This document shows positions 16,981-26,405 of a stretch of DNA of 62,334 nucleotides, piece after piece; within the stretch, counting starts at the first letter, position 1; every line of letters begins with the position of its first letter. Under the pieces are notes generated by a model. That model saw only the letters and a program-made list of their open reading frames with translations. It was not told the origin of the DNA and searched no databases. Source of the stretch: JAHFRG01 sp036522275. GTDB lineage: Bacteria > Pseudomonadota > Gammaproteobacteria > Burkholderiales > JAHFRG01. Made by a program: the position numbers and the translations under genes. The stretch lies in contig DATDGC010000056.1 of NCBI GenBank assembly GCA_036522275.1, forward strand, positions 1 through 62,334, read 5' to 3'.

Positions 16981-18574
16981 AACAGCAGCACCAAACCGGC
17001 CATCACCAGGGAAAAGATCCATATCCACCCCGGCAGGCGGTTGGCTGGAGAAGGTTGTCTTAATTCCAGCCAGCGCCCGACACCCATCATTACCGCGAAG
17101 AAGCCGAGCAGCGAATGCGAAACTCTATGAGGAACTGGTATTTGTTGGTAAGCAGGGTGTGGGAATGGGTGAGCAACAACGCGCCACCCGTTATACACAA
17201 CAGAGGGAAGGCATAACGCCAGCACGTCTCGGCAAGCCCGCCGATGCGCACCGGCCACTCGACGAGCGCCAGCCCAACCACCAGCAGCGTGGACAAACGG
17301 TGCTGAATCACTGAAGGGATGACAAGGGTTTCCCAGAATCCTTCGTAACCGAGTGGCCAGCCTTGTGGCTCGCCGATCAGCACCAGAAACACCCCGACCA
17401 GCATGAATAACAGCGGCCAATGCCGCGCCCACAGAAATTTACCGGTGCGGTCCAGCACCGCCGCCAACTAGACGATCAGAACCAGCAGTCCTGAAACGTT
17501 GTGGTTGAACTCGCTTTGTCTCTTTTCTAAGTCGTTGTGGAGAGTAAACACGTCGAACGAAGAAGTGGAGCTCGCCAGATATTCCTGGCGCGGCGGCGGG
17601 ACGAGACGGGGTTTGCCGGGCTTCAACGCGTCCCAGACTTCGGCGGGCGTGGCTTTTTCCGCTGCGACGTCTATTGAAGGCGGCTGCGAAGTAAGCGCGG
17701 CGGCGGTGAGCAAAATGATGACGACGATGTTGAATTCGGTTTCAATGAAAGACGGGACGCGCGCTCCTACGCCCTGCGTGTCGCCCAGCCGCAGCCAGCG
17801 CCGCGTGAGAAAAAAATTCATCGCGCCCAGCGCGAGCGCGGCGAGGAGCAGGGCCACTTTGGTCAGCACCATCACGCCATAGGCGGTGCCGATGAGCCCT
17901 TCCCAGTCGCCGATATAACTCCACCACAGATAAATTCCGCAAAAGGTAAGCGAAACAACGCCGAGCACAGCGAGCGGCGAGAAGCGTGCCAGCGCACGCG
18001 GCCACAAGGGAGAACCGCTGCAGCGCGTGAGCCGCCATAATCCGAGGAGATGGATTATGCCCCCCACCCAGACCGTGGCGCCGAGTTGATGCAGCACCGT
18101 CATTACCATAAGCGGCACAGTGCCCTCGAGACGACCTACTGCATGCACCAGCCATGCCCCGCTTACCATAAGTAGAATCGCAGCCGCGATGGCAACGCTC
18201 CATGCAGCGCGTGATGCCGGTTGTTTTATAAGCCATACGCCCGAAAAAGTCAGGGCGACGGCAAAGACGACATGAATCACGCCAGCTTGGGCGAAGCCGG
18301 TGGAGAAGAACGAGGTGATAGGCCACGCACCGGATTCATCAGTGAGCGCCCATGGCTCCATCAGCAATCCCAGCGTTTGCGCAATAGCCAGGAGGGCGGA
18401 GCCCCAGATGAGGATGAGGAGAGAACGTCTTATTGCGGTTTGCGCATCGCTATTGTTTTTGGCAAGCGGTAAAAGCACGATCAGGAGGAAAATCAGCCCG
18501 CCGACCGCGGCCGACATGCCGATCAGCACCAGAGCATGAAACAGGACCGAGAGAAAACCGGCGAGCAGACTCAT
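16965..18574 (-). pseudogene. copD: copD-type copper export gene, broken by a TAG and a frameshift
   Basis: The reverse strand encodes a multi-helix CopD/YcnJ-type membrane protein in three pieces. Residues 1-368 (starting MSLLAGFLSVLFHALVL) stop at TAG 17470-17468 directly after NHNVSGLLVLIV. The same frame then continues with WARHWPLLFMLVGVF and LLTHSHTLLTNKYQFLIE, where the next part (VSHSLLGFFAVMMGVGRWLELR) is in another frame; one missing base near 17123 restores it. The joined product would have the full length with the long C-terminal domain typical of betaproteobacterial CopD. Copper handling is presumably lost. It follows copC by 3 bp. Confidence 0.85.
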
Positions 18575-18577
18575 GGA

Positions 18578-18946
18578 CTATTTCTCGATGCTGAAGCGCA
18601 GCACGCCTTGGGTGGCGTGTCCGTCGGCGGCCAGTACAGAATAACGCAGGTTATAATTCCCCGGTTCCAGAGGCGGCAAAGGCACTTCAAGCCGCTCCGG
18701 TGCACCCTGGTTGAAATCGGCCTGCGGTAAGGCAGTCGCCTGCTTGTTGCCTTTGGTCAGAGTTACGCGGGTAAGCGCTTTTTCGATTTTGACGTTGAAG
18801 CGCAGCTGGATGCGGTCCGGCGCCTGCTTGAGCACCGCGCCTTCACGCGGGGTGGAGTCGACGACTATGGCATGTGCCTAGCAAAGGTTATAACTGGTTA
18901 AGAACAGCAACACCGATGCAGCGGCCGACAGCTTGGGTTTTCTCAT
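18578..18946 (-). pseudogene. copC: copC-type periplasmic copper protein, TAG in signal peptide
   Basis: The reading frame from ATG 18946 starts MRKPKLSAAASVLLFLTSYN (a signal peptide) and hits TAG at 18880-18878. It then continues in frame with AHAIVVDSTPREGAVLKQAP and the rest of the CopC beta-barrel (GNYNLRYSVLAADGHATQG). Total length, 122 sense codons, is normal. The expected mature N-terminal copper-binding histidine lies just after the stop. A restart at GTG 18835 would give an unsecreted fragment. Together with the broken copD downstream this is a decaying copper-resistance operon. Confidence 0.85.
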
Positions 18947-19094
18947 GAACTACCGAAATCCGTGTTGGGCGCGCAAAAGCAACGCGACAAAATTAATCTC
19001 TAAAATGTCTCACAAAAAGCGCGGATATTTTACCAGCTCGGGGCGTAATTCAAAAATTTCTGGCAGTGTTTTTCTGTGAAGAGGAAATGCTTTC

Positions 19095-20090
19095 TCAATG
19101 CCCGTTGTTTTTGCGACGGTTCGCCCTAATCCACAGGCGGCCGCCTTCCACCGCCTGCCATCCCAGCAGCGCTGGAATTCCGAGCAGCAGATCGCGCACG
19201 CGTTTCACCAGGGAGAGTGCCAATCCCATTTCCGGAGCGAGACCCAGCATTCCACCCAGCAGCATGTAAGTGCCTTCCTGCACGCCCAGCGCGCCGGGGA
19301 CCACGAACGCGGCGCTTGTCACCGCATGGCTCAGGCTTTCGAGGATCAGGGCTTCGAGGAAGCTCACCGGGTTGCCCATGAAATACAGCGCGAGCCATAT
19401 TTCGCCAGCGCCGATAATCCAGGATAAAAGATGGGTTAGACTTGCGGCAAGGAGTGCGCGACGCTCGCGGTAGAGTTGCTGGATGGTGTCGTGAAGGTTG
19501 TTAATTTTCCCGAGCGACAACCATTCCCACTTATCGGCGAGTTTCTCGATGAAATCCTCGAGCAGCTTGAACATCCCCTTGCGCTGGGCAATCACAAAAC
19601 TCCCGAGTGCAAGCGCTGCCAGCACCAAGCCTGCCGCGGCCCAGCGCACCGTCTGCTCCGAGCCGCCAATCAATACCAGCAACAGCAACCCAAGCAGCGT
19701 GAAAAAGAATTGCGCAATGGCCTCGAGCGTGAGATCCACCACCACGCTGGCGCCGGCGATTCCCGCCTTGGCGCCGTGGAAGGTCAGAATCCTCGCGCCG
19801 ACAAGCTCACCACCGACTTGCATCACCGGCAGCAGTTTGCCCACCGCTTCGCGCACCGAGCGCGCCCAGAAAAACACCAACAGCGATTTGCTCCAGGTAT
19901 TATGCAGTACGCGCCGCCACGCCAGTGACGACAGTGTCACCGGCAACAGGTGAAACAAGCTCACCACCACCAGTCCCCAGCCGGCGGTGAGCAGCAAATC
20001 GGACACCGCGAGAAAGCCGTGGTAGCCAATTAATAAAATCGCAGCAAGCAGGCCTGCAAGCGCGGTAATGGCAATGGCCAGCTTCATCAC
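19095..20090 (-). CDS. hpnL: HpnL-type membrane protein (LPG-synthase-TM-like)
   Basis: A 331-residue integral membrane protein with about eight helices and the lysylphosphatidylglycerol-synthase transmembrane-like fold (LLPVMQVGGELVGARIL, SAAFVVPGALGVQEGTYMLL). HpnL homologues are found in hopanoid loci; a flippase-like or membrane-organising role has been proposed but not proven. It overlaps the end of hpnN by ATGA, so it is the last gene of the hpnI-J-K-N-L unit before the copC/copD remnant. Confidence 0.88.
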   Translation of the reverse strand: MMKLAIAITALAGLLAAILLIGYHGFLAVSDLLLTAGWGLVVVSLFHLLPVTLSSLAWRRVLHNTWSKSLLVFFWARSVREAVGKLLPVMQVGGELVGARILTFHGAKAGIAGASVVVDLTLEAIAQFFFTLLGLLLLVLIGGSEQTVRWAAAGLVLAALALGSFVIAQRKGMFKLLEDFIEKLADKWEWLSLGKINNLHDTIQQLYRERRALLAASLTHLLSWIIGAGEIWLALYFMGNPVSFLEALILESLSHAVTSAAFVVPGALGVQEGTYMLLGGMLGLAPEMGLALSLVKRVRDLLLGIPALLGWQAVEGGRLWIRANRRKNNGH

Positions 20091-22708
20091 TTGTCCTCTG
20101 TAACGCTCATGATCGCCGGCAAAACCACCAGGGTGCAGAATAGCGCAAACGACAACGCGATAGTGAGCAATAATCCCATACCAGACATGCCGCGGTGCTC
20201 AGAGAAAGCCAGCGAGCCGAACGAAACCACGGTGGTAAGCGCGCTGAACAACACGGCGCGCGGCGTGCTGCTTCGAAATAGGTGCTCGACATCGAGCCCG
20301 CTTCTTTTGCGCATCACCAGGTAAATGCCGAAGGCTATCCCTAAGCCCAGCAGCAGCGGCAGCGCAATGATGTTCGCCAGGTCAAGCGGCAGATCGAGAA
20401 TCACGGAACTTGCCGCGGTTATCGCCATTGCCAGAACCAGCGGCAGCAACACCAGAAACGCCTCGGAGACGCTTTGCAATACCAGGAGCAGCAGGATTAA
20501 CGCCGCGAACAAGGCAATTACGGTGGCCTGCAAGCAGGCTTGCACCACCGCATCGCCGCCCTCGACCAGCGCCACCGGGGTGCCGATGGCATTGGGCGCA
20601 ACCTTTTGCACTTCAGACACGAAACGACGCAATTCCTTGTTGTCGGTTACATTGATTTTGGGAAAGACCTCAACCCGGGCGCGGCCGTCGGCAGCGACAT
20701 ATCTTTCCCGCAAATCCTGCGGCACATCCTTGAGCTCGATGCGCTGCGGCTGTAAAAGTTTTCGCAACTGCGCAAGGTTTTGAGGCAGGTCGCCGACCAC
20801 GCTGTCACGCAGCTGCTTGAGCGCTTTCTCCGGCCAGCCGGGTGTGGATTTGAGCTTTTCCAGCGCGTCGGCCAGGTGCTTCATGCTTGCGGCAAAGGCG
20901 GGGTCGGAATTTTTCTCGCCGGCTTCGCGCAATTTCTTCTGGATCTGTTCCACGGCTTGGCGCTCCTCTTCCATGCTCGGCGCGGCCACTTGGGACGGCG
21001 TGACCAGGGGCTGCAGCACCAGCACCATGTCGGTGATGATGGCAAGTTTCTCGTCCTGGTCGTCTGGCACAAAACTGTCGAGTGTCACCGCTTTGTCCAC
21101 TACCGGCAACTTCTCGAGTTTTGTCGCGACGTCCTTGGCTTCATTGAGATTGGCGGTGAGGACATCAATAGTATAAGGCGTGGTGTTGGGATCTTTCAGC
21201 ATGTCGAGGAAGGTGGCGACCGACTCGGTGTTGGGGTCCTTCATGTTGAGGGGATTGAAGTCGAAGCGCACCTGTGACAGCAGCGCCAGCGAAATCACTC
21301 CGGCCAGCGCGGCTACGCCAAGAATGCGTTTTCTGTGACGCCGCACCGGGAAGCGCAAGCGAGTGAGCACGCTGCTCTTCGGCAATTTGCTTTCTATGTC
21401 CACCGGCATGAGCTTGAGCAGCGCTGGCAACAGAGTGAGGTTGGAAATCAACGCGATAAACATGCTCACGCCGGAAATAACGCCAAGCTCGGCAAGCCCG
21501 CGGTAACTGGTGGGGGTAAAGGAGAAAAAGCTGATGGCGGCGGCGAGCGCCGCCAACGTCAACATCCCACCCGCGCCATAGGCGGCCTCGCTTAACGCTT
21601 TATCGTGATCCTTGGTGCGATGCAGCTCCTCCTTGTAACGCATGCCGAACTGAATGCCAAAATCGACACCCAGGCCGATGAACAGCACGGCGAAGGTCAC
21701 TGAAATCAAATTGAGATGGCCGATGGCAAAAGTGGTAAAAGCCGCAGTCCAAATCAGGCCGACAAACAGCGTAACCAGAATGGCCGCCACCAGCCGGGTC
21801 GAGCGCAGGCCCAGGATCAAAATCACACACACCAGCAGCGTGGAGAGAAGGATTGATATGCCGGCGCCGCGTGAAACACTGTCCAGTTCTTCATCCTGGA
21901 TGGGAACTTCTCCGGTAAGACGTACGCGCACTCCATGTTGCGGGTCGAGCTGTAATTCCTGCGCGACCCGGCGGACGGTGTTAGTTCCCTCTTGGCCCGA
22001 CTGCATCGAGGAGTAATCGAATTTGGGTTTGATAAGAATGAAGTGCCGCCAGTCGTTGCCTTGGGCCATTGTGCCTTCGATGAACTGGCCGCGCCAGGAT
22101 TGCTTGACTTGGCGCCCGGCTGACAGAGCCTCGGCGATGCCGCTGATGCTGGACAGCATGTTCTTGAGGCGGGTGCGGTAGTCGGGGCTCAAATTTTCAC
22201 CGAGTGCCCGGCCGAGCACGGTAAACAGGCCGCGCAAGCTGGGGTCTTGCGCCAGCGTGCCGATAAACGGCGCCGCCTCGGTCAAGCGGTCGGAAAGCTG
22301 CAGCAATTCCCTTTTGTCGAGATAAAGCAGCCCGTTCTGTGAGAAGAAGCTGGTTTGTTCCGGGTCATAAATCAATTCGAGCGTCGTTTTTTCCTGTTTC
22401 AACCGCGCTATGAGTTTTTGCGAAGCTGCATTAGCGTTATCCGCGCTGTCTCCATCAATCACCACCACGATCAAATCGGAAAACTGCGGAAAGGCCTTGT
22501 GCATATCCGCTTCCAGCTGGCGGAAGCGCAGCTGGGGATCGAGCATTTTGCTGAGATCGGTGTCGAGGCTTAAGTAGGTTGCGGTGTAGTAGAGAAACAC
22601 CGCGGTCAACAGCAGGATGATCGCCACCAAGCCTTTGGCGGCGCGGGCAGAGAACTCCACCAGGCGCACTACGACGCGGCGATACTGATTACCAAAGCTG
22701 TCTAGCAA
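20087..22708 (-). CDS. hpnN: Hopanoid RND transporter HpnN
   Basis: RND-superfamily (MMPL-like) transporter that moves hopanoids to the outer membrane. It has 873 residues, two helix bundles of six and two periplasmic loops, matching the HpnN family in size. Landmarks are LFIGLGVDFGIQFGMRY in the first half and ALPLLLGLGIAFGIYLVM in the second. No ATG is available; the start is a TTG at 22708 (MLDSFGNQYRR). It lies in a tight unit between hpnK (58 bp upstream) and hpnL (overlap). Confidence 0.95.
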   Translation of the reverse strand: MLDSFGNQYRRVVVRLVEFSARAAKGLVAIILLLTAVFLYYTATYLSLDTDLSKMLDPQLRFRQLEADMHKAFPQFSDLIVVVIDGDSADNANAASQKLIARLKQEKTTLELIYDPEQTSFFSQNGLLYLDKRELLQLSDRLTEAAPFIGTLAQDPSLRGLFTVLGRALGENLSPDYRTRLKNMLSSISGIAEALSAGRQVKQSWRGQFIEGTMAQGNDWRHFILIKPKFDYSSMQSGQEGTNTVRRVAQELQLDPQHGVRVRLTGEVPIQDEELDSVSRGAGISILLSTLLVCVILILGLRSTRLVAAILVTLFVGLIWTAAFTTFAIGHLNLISVTFAVLFIGLGVDFGIQFGMRYKEELHRTKDHDKALSEAAYGAGGMLTLAALAAAISFFSFTPTSYRGLAELGVISGVSMFIALISNLTLLPALLKLMPVDIESKLPKSSVLTRLRFPVRRHRKRILGVAALAGVISLALLSQVRFDFNPLNMKDPNTESVATFLDMLKDPNTTPYTIDVLTANLNEAKDVATKLEKLPVVDKAVTLDSFVPDDQDEKLAIITDMVLVLQPLVTPSQVAAPSMEEERQAVEQIQKKLREAGEKNSDPAFAASMKHLADALEKLKSTPGWPEKALKQLRDSVVGDLPQNLAQLRKLLQPQRIELKDVPQDLRERYVAADGRARVEVFPKINVTDNKELRRFVSEVQKVAPNAIGTPVALVEGGDAVVQACLQATVIALFAALILLLLVLQSVSEAFLVLLPLVLAMAITAASSVILDLPLDLANIIALPLLLGLGIAFGIYLVMRKRSGLDVEHLFRSSTPRAVLFSALTTVVSFGSLAFSEHRGMSGMGLLLTIALSFALFCTLVVLPAIMSVTEDK

Positions 22709-22766
22709 GAGCTGTCCCCGTTCGTGGAAGCGAAGCTGCGTTGTGACTTGCCGGGATTCATGCGAT

Positions 22767-23636
22767 TCAAGAAAAAGGTTTGGCCGGGAGATCGCCGAAA
22801 CTGATTTTTTCTATCTGGTGCTGGCGCACGGCGCGCGCGACCGCGGGGCTCACCAGGGCCTGGAACTCGGCTCGATGGTCATAATGCGCCATCCCGGGGA
22901 CCATGCAGTCCCAGGCTTCAAGCGCCGGATGGAAGTACATTTCCGAGACGCCGTGCGGCAGATGGGCAAGGAGGCCGAGCACGCGTTGTTCGTTCATCCG
23001 GCCGGAGTCGCTCATTCCGAACAGGTATTCGTTGCAAGCCACCCCGGCTTTATTCAAGCGCCAGCGCATGAGGGTTATCCAGGGCTTGAGCAGCAGCGAA
23101 TTGGCGATACGCAGCGTGAGCGCATTTCTTGCGGCGCGCCAGGAATAAATGAAAGGCTCATTAGGCAGGCGCACCGCGTGCGCGCCGTAGCCCTGTCCGA
23201 TTTTGAGGATGAGGCCGAGCACCGTCGGATGCAGATGCATGTGGTTGTGGGCGTTGACGTGATCTAGTATGAGGCTGGTGGCGCGGAACGCTTCATACTG
23301 CGCGCGGATTTCTGCTTCGAGTTGCCGCCTGACCTTGGGGCGGAAAAAGAAATTGATCCCGGCGCGCGCAAGTTGCGTAGAGAAATTTCCCTGATCGTCC
23401 ACCAGGTCTGGAATTTGGGCGGCAGGCATAAGCGGGCGGCCGCAGACCAGAACCACATGCAGTCCCACTTTGAGCGAGGGCATGCGCTTGGCGCGCTCCA
23501 CTGCGTCCGGGGCTGCGGCAGCGCCCACCATGAGACTCGCGGTGTTGAGGATGCCGTTTTGGTGCGCCTGCTCTATTGCCTCGTTGACGGGAAGGGATGC
23601 GCCGAAGTCGTCAGCCGTGACGATGAGCCGCTTCAA
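22767..23636 (-). CDS. hpnK: Hopanoid carbohydrate deacetylase HpnK (YdjC-like)
   Basis: A 289-residue YdjC/ChbG-type deacetylase that removes the acetyl group from BHT-N-acetylglucosamine to give BHT-glucosamine. Metal-binding residues are visible: TADDFGAS near the N-terminus and DHVNAHNHMHLHP in the middle, plus MYFHP toward the C-terminus. It starts inside the end of hpnJ (4 bp overlap). This is the second of the three HpnI/K/J head-group steps encoded in this cluster. Confidence 0.94.
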   Translation of the reverse strand: MKRLIVTADDFGASLPVNEAIEQAHQNGILNTASLMVGAAAAPDAVERAKRMPSLKVGLHVVLVCGRPLMPAAQIPDLVDDQGNFSTQLARAGINFFFRPKVRRQLEAEIRAQYEAFRATSLILDHVNAHNHMHLHPTVLGLILKIGQGYGAHAVRLPNEPFIYSWRAARNALTLRIANSLLLKPWITLMRWRLNKAGVACNEYLFGMSDSGRMNEQRVLGLLAHLPHGVSEMYFHPALEAWDCMVPGMAHYDHRAEFQALVSPAVARAVRQHQIEKISFGDLPAKPFS

Positions 23637-25057
23637 ACCCGATCTTCCCGCCCGTAAAGAAAGCGAAAGAACTCCACGCCCTCGCGCAGCCGGCGCTTGG
23701 TCATTTCCCAGCTTTGCATCATTTCGAAAGTGATTTCGGCGATCTTGCTGGGGCGGAAGTAGAAGCGCTTGTAGAATTTTTCCAGCGCCGCGAAGATTTC
23801 CTCATGCGGGAGGTGCGGGTAGTTGAGCGAACTAACCTGGAAGCCTTCCTGCGCGACGATATGCGTGGAATCGCGCAACAGCCAACCGTTCTCCATTGCC
23901 TGCTTGTACAGATAGGTTCCAGGGTAGGCTGCGGCGAGCGAGACCTGAATGGTATGCGGGTTGATCTCTTTGGCGAAGCGGATGGTCTCTTCGATGGTTT
24001 CGTGCGTCTCGCCGGGCAGGCCCATGATAAACGTGCCGTGAACCACCACGCCGAGCTTGTGGCAGTCGGCCATGAAGCGGCGCGCCATGTCCACGTGCAT
24101 GCCTTTCTTGATGTTGAGCAGGATTTGCTGGCTGCCGGTCTCGAAGCCCACCAGCAGCAGGCGCAGGCCGTTTTCCTTCATTACCTTGAGGCTTTCATAG
24201 GGCACGTTGGCCTTGGCATTGCACGACCAGGTCACGCCCAGCTTGCCGAGCCCTTTGGCAATCTCCTCGGCGCGCGGCAAATCGTCGGTGAAAGTGTCGT
24301 CGTCGAAGAAGAATTCCTTCACCTGCGGGAAATATTTCTTGGCGTGCGCGATTTCCGCCACCACGTTTTCCGGACTCCTGGTGCGGTAGCGATGACCGCC
24401 TATGGTTTGCGGCCACAGGCAGAAGGTGCAGCGCGATTTGCAGCCGCGCCCGGTATAAAGCGAAACGTAAGGATGCTGCAGGTAACCGATAAAATAATCT
24501 TCAATCACCAAATCGCGCTGGTACACATCCACCACCCACGGCAGCTGGTCCATGTCCTCGATGGTGGCGCGGTCGCGGTTATGCACCACCATGCCATTGA
24601 CCTTGTGGCTGATGCCATCAATTTCCGCAAGCGGACGACCGGAGGCGACATCGTATACAGTAAAATCGAATTCGTTGCGCGCGACGAAGTCAATCGCGGG
24701 CGAGTGCTTAAGCGAAAGCTCGGATTGCACGGCCACGTGTGCGCCGATGAAGCCAATCATAAGCCTGGGGTTTTTTGCTTTCAGCGCTTCGGCGACTTTG
24801 GCGTCGGATTCAAAAGAGGGCGTGCTGGTATGCAGAATGGCGAGTTCATAATCGTTGGCAAGTGGAAGAATATCGTTGAGCGACAGGCCGCGCGCAGGTG
24901 CGTCAATCAGCTTGCTGCCGGGCACCAGTGCCGCGGGCTGGGCGAGCCAGGTGGGATACCAGAACGAGCGGATCTCCCGCCGCGCCTGATAACGTGAGCC
25001 GGCGCCGCCATCGAATCCTTCATACGACGGAGGATTCAGAAACAGGGTTTTCATCAT
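23633..25057 (-). CDS. hpnJ: Hopanoid radical SAM protein HpnJ (ring contraction)
   Basis: A 474-residue B12-binding-type radical SAM enzyme; HpnJ contracts the glucosamine ring of BHT-glucosamine to the cyclitol ether. Cluster cysteines are Cys206, Cys210 and Cys213 (CKSRCTFC). The N-terminal half has the Rossmann-like segment common to this group (AILHTSTPSFESDAKVAEAL, IGFIGAHVAV). ATGA-type overlaps link it to hpnI upstream and hpnK downstream. Confidence 0.95.
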   Translation of the reverse strand: MMKTLFLNPPSYEGFDGGAGSRYQARREIRSFWYPTWLAQPAALVPGSKLIDAPARGLSLNDILPLANDYELAILHTSTPSFESDAKVAEALKAKNPRLMIGFIGAHVAVQSELSLKHSPAIDFVARNEFDFTVYDVASGRPLAEIDGISHKVNGMVVHNRDRATIEDMDQLPWVVDVYQRDLVIEDYFIGYLQHPYVSLYTGRGCKSRCTFCLWPQTIGGHRYRTRSPENVVAEIAHAKKYFPQVKEFFFDDDTFTDDLPRAEEIAKGLGKLGVTWSCNAKANVPYESLKVMKENGLRLLLVGFETGSQQILLNIKKGMHVDMARRFMADCHKLGVVVHGTFIMGLPGETHETIEETIRFAKEINPHTIQVSLAAAYPGTYLYKQAMENGWLLRDSTHIVAQEGFQVSSLNYPHLPHEEIFAALEKFYKRFYFRPSKIAEITFEMMQSWEMTKRRLREGVEFFRFLYGREDRV

Positions 25058-26130
25058 AGATTACGAACTCCTTTGTTCATAAAGTGTCCTTCGGAGCGGA
25101 CCGAAAACTGCTGTTCCCGCCACTCAACGCTGCGGCCGAAGAAACTTGCCGCCCACACCAGGAAACCGAGCAAATCACGGACGGGCGCAAGCCAGGGCGT
25201 AGCGGGTCCGCGGATACGGAAACTGGCGTGCACCGCCTGGTGCAATAAGATGCGTAGTATAACCGAAACAGCCACGGCCGTTAACCCCGCCGCCGCAGGC
25301 TCAAGCGGCAAAAACAGCAGGGAAACCGCGACCGGATAGGTGATGAATGAAAACGTGTAACCTGCCGGCTGCATCGCGCGTATAGTGCGAGCCCAGCGCA
25401 GTTCATGTTGGAACAGCGCCCTGAAATTAGGTTCCCAGACCCTGTTTTCCACTACATAGGCGGGCAGTATCACTTTAAGTCCCTGTTGCGCGACATGCTT
25501 GCCCAACATGTAGTCATCGGCGAGCTGGTCGGCGAGCGCGGGAAATCCGCCGCTTGCTTCCAGCGCCTTGCGGGTGACCGCCATAGTCGCGCCAAAACAG
25601 AAGCGCAATTCCTGGAATGACAGTGCTACCAAAACTGAAGGGGCAAAACAATCATTGATAAACATCGCGCCCAATCGCGATGGCAGTCCCGCCGCCGCCG
25701 TACCCTTGTAAAGACAGGTGACCGCACCCACCTGTGGATCTTCAAATGGCGCAGCCACCGCCCGAAGATAGTGGCGTTCCACACGCATGTCGCTGTCGGC
25801 GATCACCAGTAGGTCATGCTTCACCGCCCGGTACATGCTTGCCAGAATACTAACCTTGAGATTGGCGCCGATCACCGTTTCATCCACGATCAGCGACAAA
25901 TCGCGCTGAGGAAATTCTTTGATGATGCGTTCAATGACTGCGATCGCTGGATCCTGTGCATCGCGTACGCCAAACACCACCTGATAATCGGGGTAATCCT
26001 GGTCGCAGAACGAGCGCAGGTTTTCATACAATCCCGGTTCCATGCCGCAAACCGGTTTCAGCAGGGTAGCTGCGGGACAATATCTACTTTGCGTCGGTTG
26101 ATGACTGCCAAAGGCGATGACGCAGCGCAA
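25054..26130 (-). CDS. hpnI: Hopanoid glycosyltransferase HpnI (N-terminus probably longer)
   Basis: Family-2 glycosyltransferase that adds N-acetylglucosamine to bacteriohopanetetrol. Motifs: VLIADSDMRV-like segment (LLVIADSDMR), DQLADDYMLGK, and the membrane helices near the C-terminus. The annotated start is a TTG at 26130, but the frame is open upstream and encodes a good membrane helix (ATLTLIASAITLAALAYLVY) that the family normally has. The only start with a Shine-Dalgarno (AAGGA) there would be ATC at 26199, since no ATG, GTG or TTG exists in that stretch. Either a rare AUC start is used or a base is wrong. Confidence 0.88.
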   Translation of the reverse strand: MRCVIAFGSHQPTQSRYCPAATLLKPVCGMEPGLYENLRSFCDQDYPDYQVVFGVRDAQDPAIAVIERIIKEFPQRDLSLIVDETVIGANLKVSILASMYRAVKHDLLVIADSDMRVERHYLRAVAAPFEDPQVGAVTCLYKGTAAAGLPSRLGAMFINDCFAPSVLVALSFQELRFCFGATMAVTRKALEASGGFPALADQLADDYMLGKHVAQQGLKVILPAYVVENRVWEPNFRALFQHELRWARTIRAMQPAGYTFSFITYPVAVSLLFLPLEPAAAGLTAVAVSVILRILLHQAVHASFRIRGPATPWLAPVRDLLGFLVWAASFFGRSVEWREQQFSVRSEGHFMNKGVRNL

Positions 26131-26405
26131 GGCATAGACGAGATAAGCAAGCGCCGCCAGTGTGATTGCCGAAGCAATTAAAGTAAGTGTGGCGATGATG
26201 CTGTTCCTTGTTTTAATACTTGTTGCCAGCTGCGGATTTTAGCATGATTTATCCTGCTTCCGGCTGCGCAGAACACGCTATTTCATGAAACAGGTGATGC
26301 GGACGCGGCGGCACGGTAAATTGAGCTAAAATGAGCCCCTTCAAGACAGAAACCTCCATCCAGCCTGTGCCATGGCGCAAGATAACGAACAACGAGGGGA
26401 AAAAC

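Noticed and set aside
17468..18880. TAG as a sense codon (pyrrolysine or suppressor) in copC/copD
   Set aside because: A separate frameshift also breaks copD, RF1 is intact, and dsbD, tpx, dgkA and the PfkB gene end in TAG.
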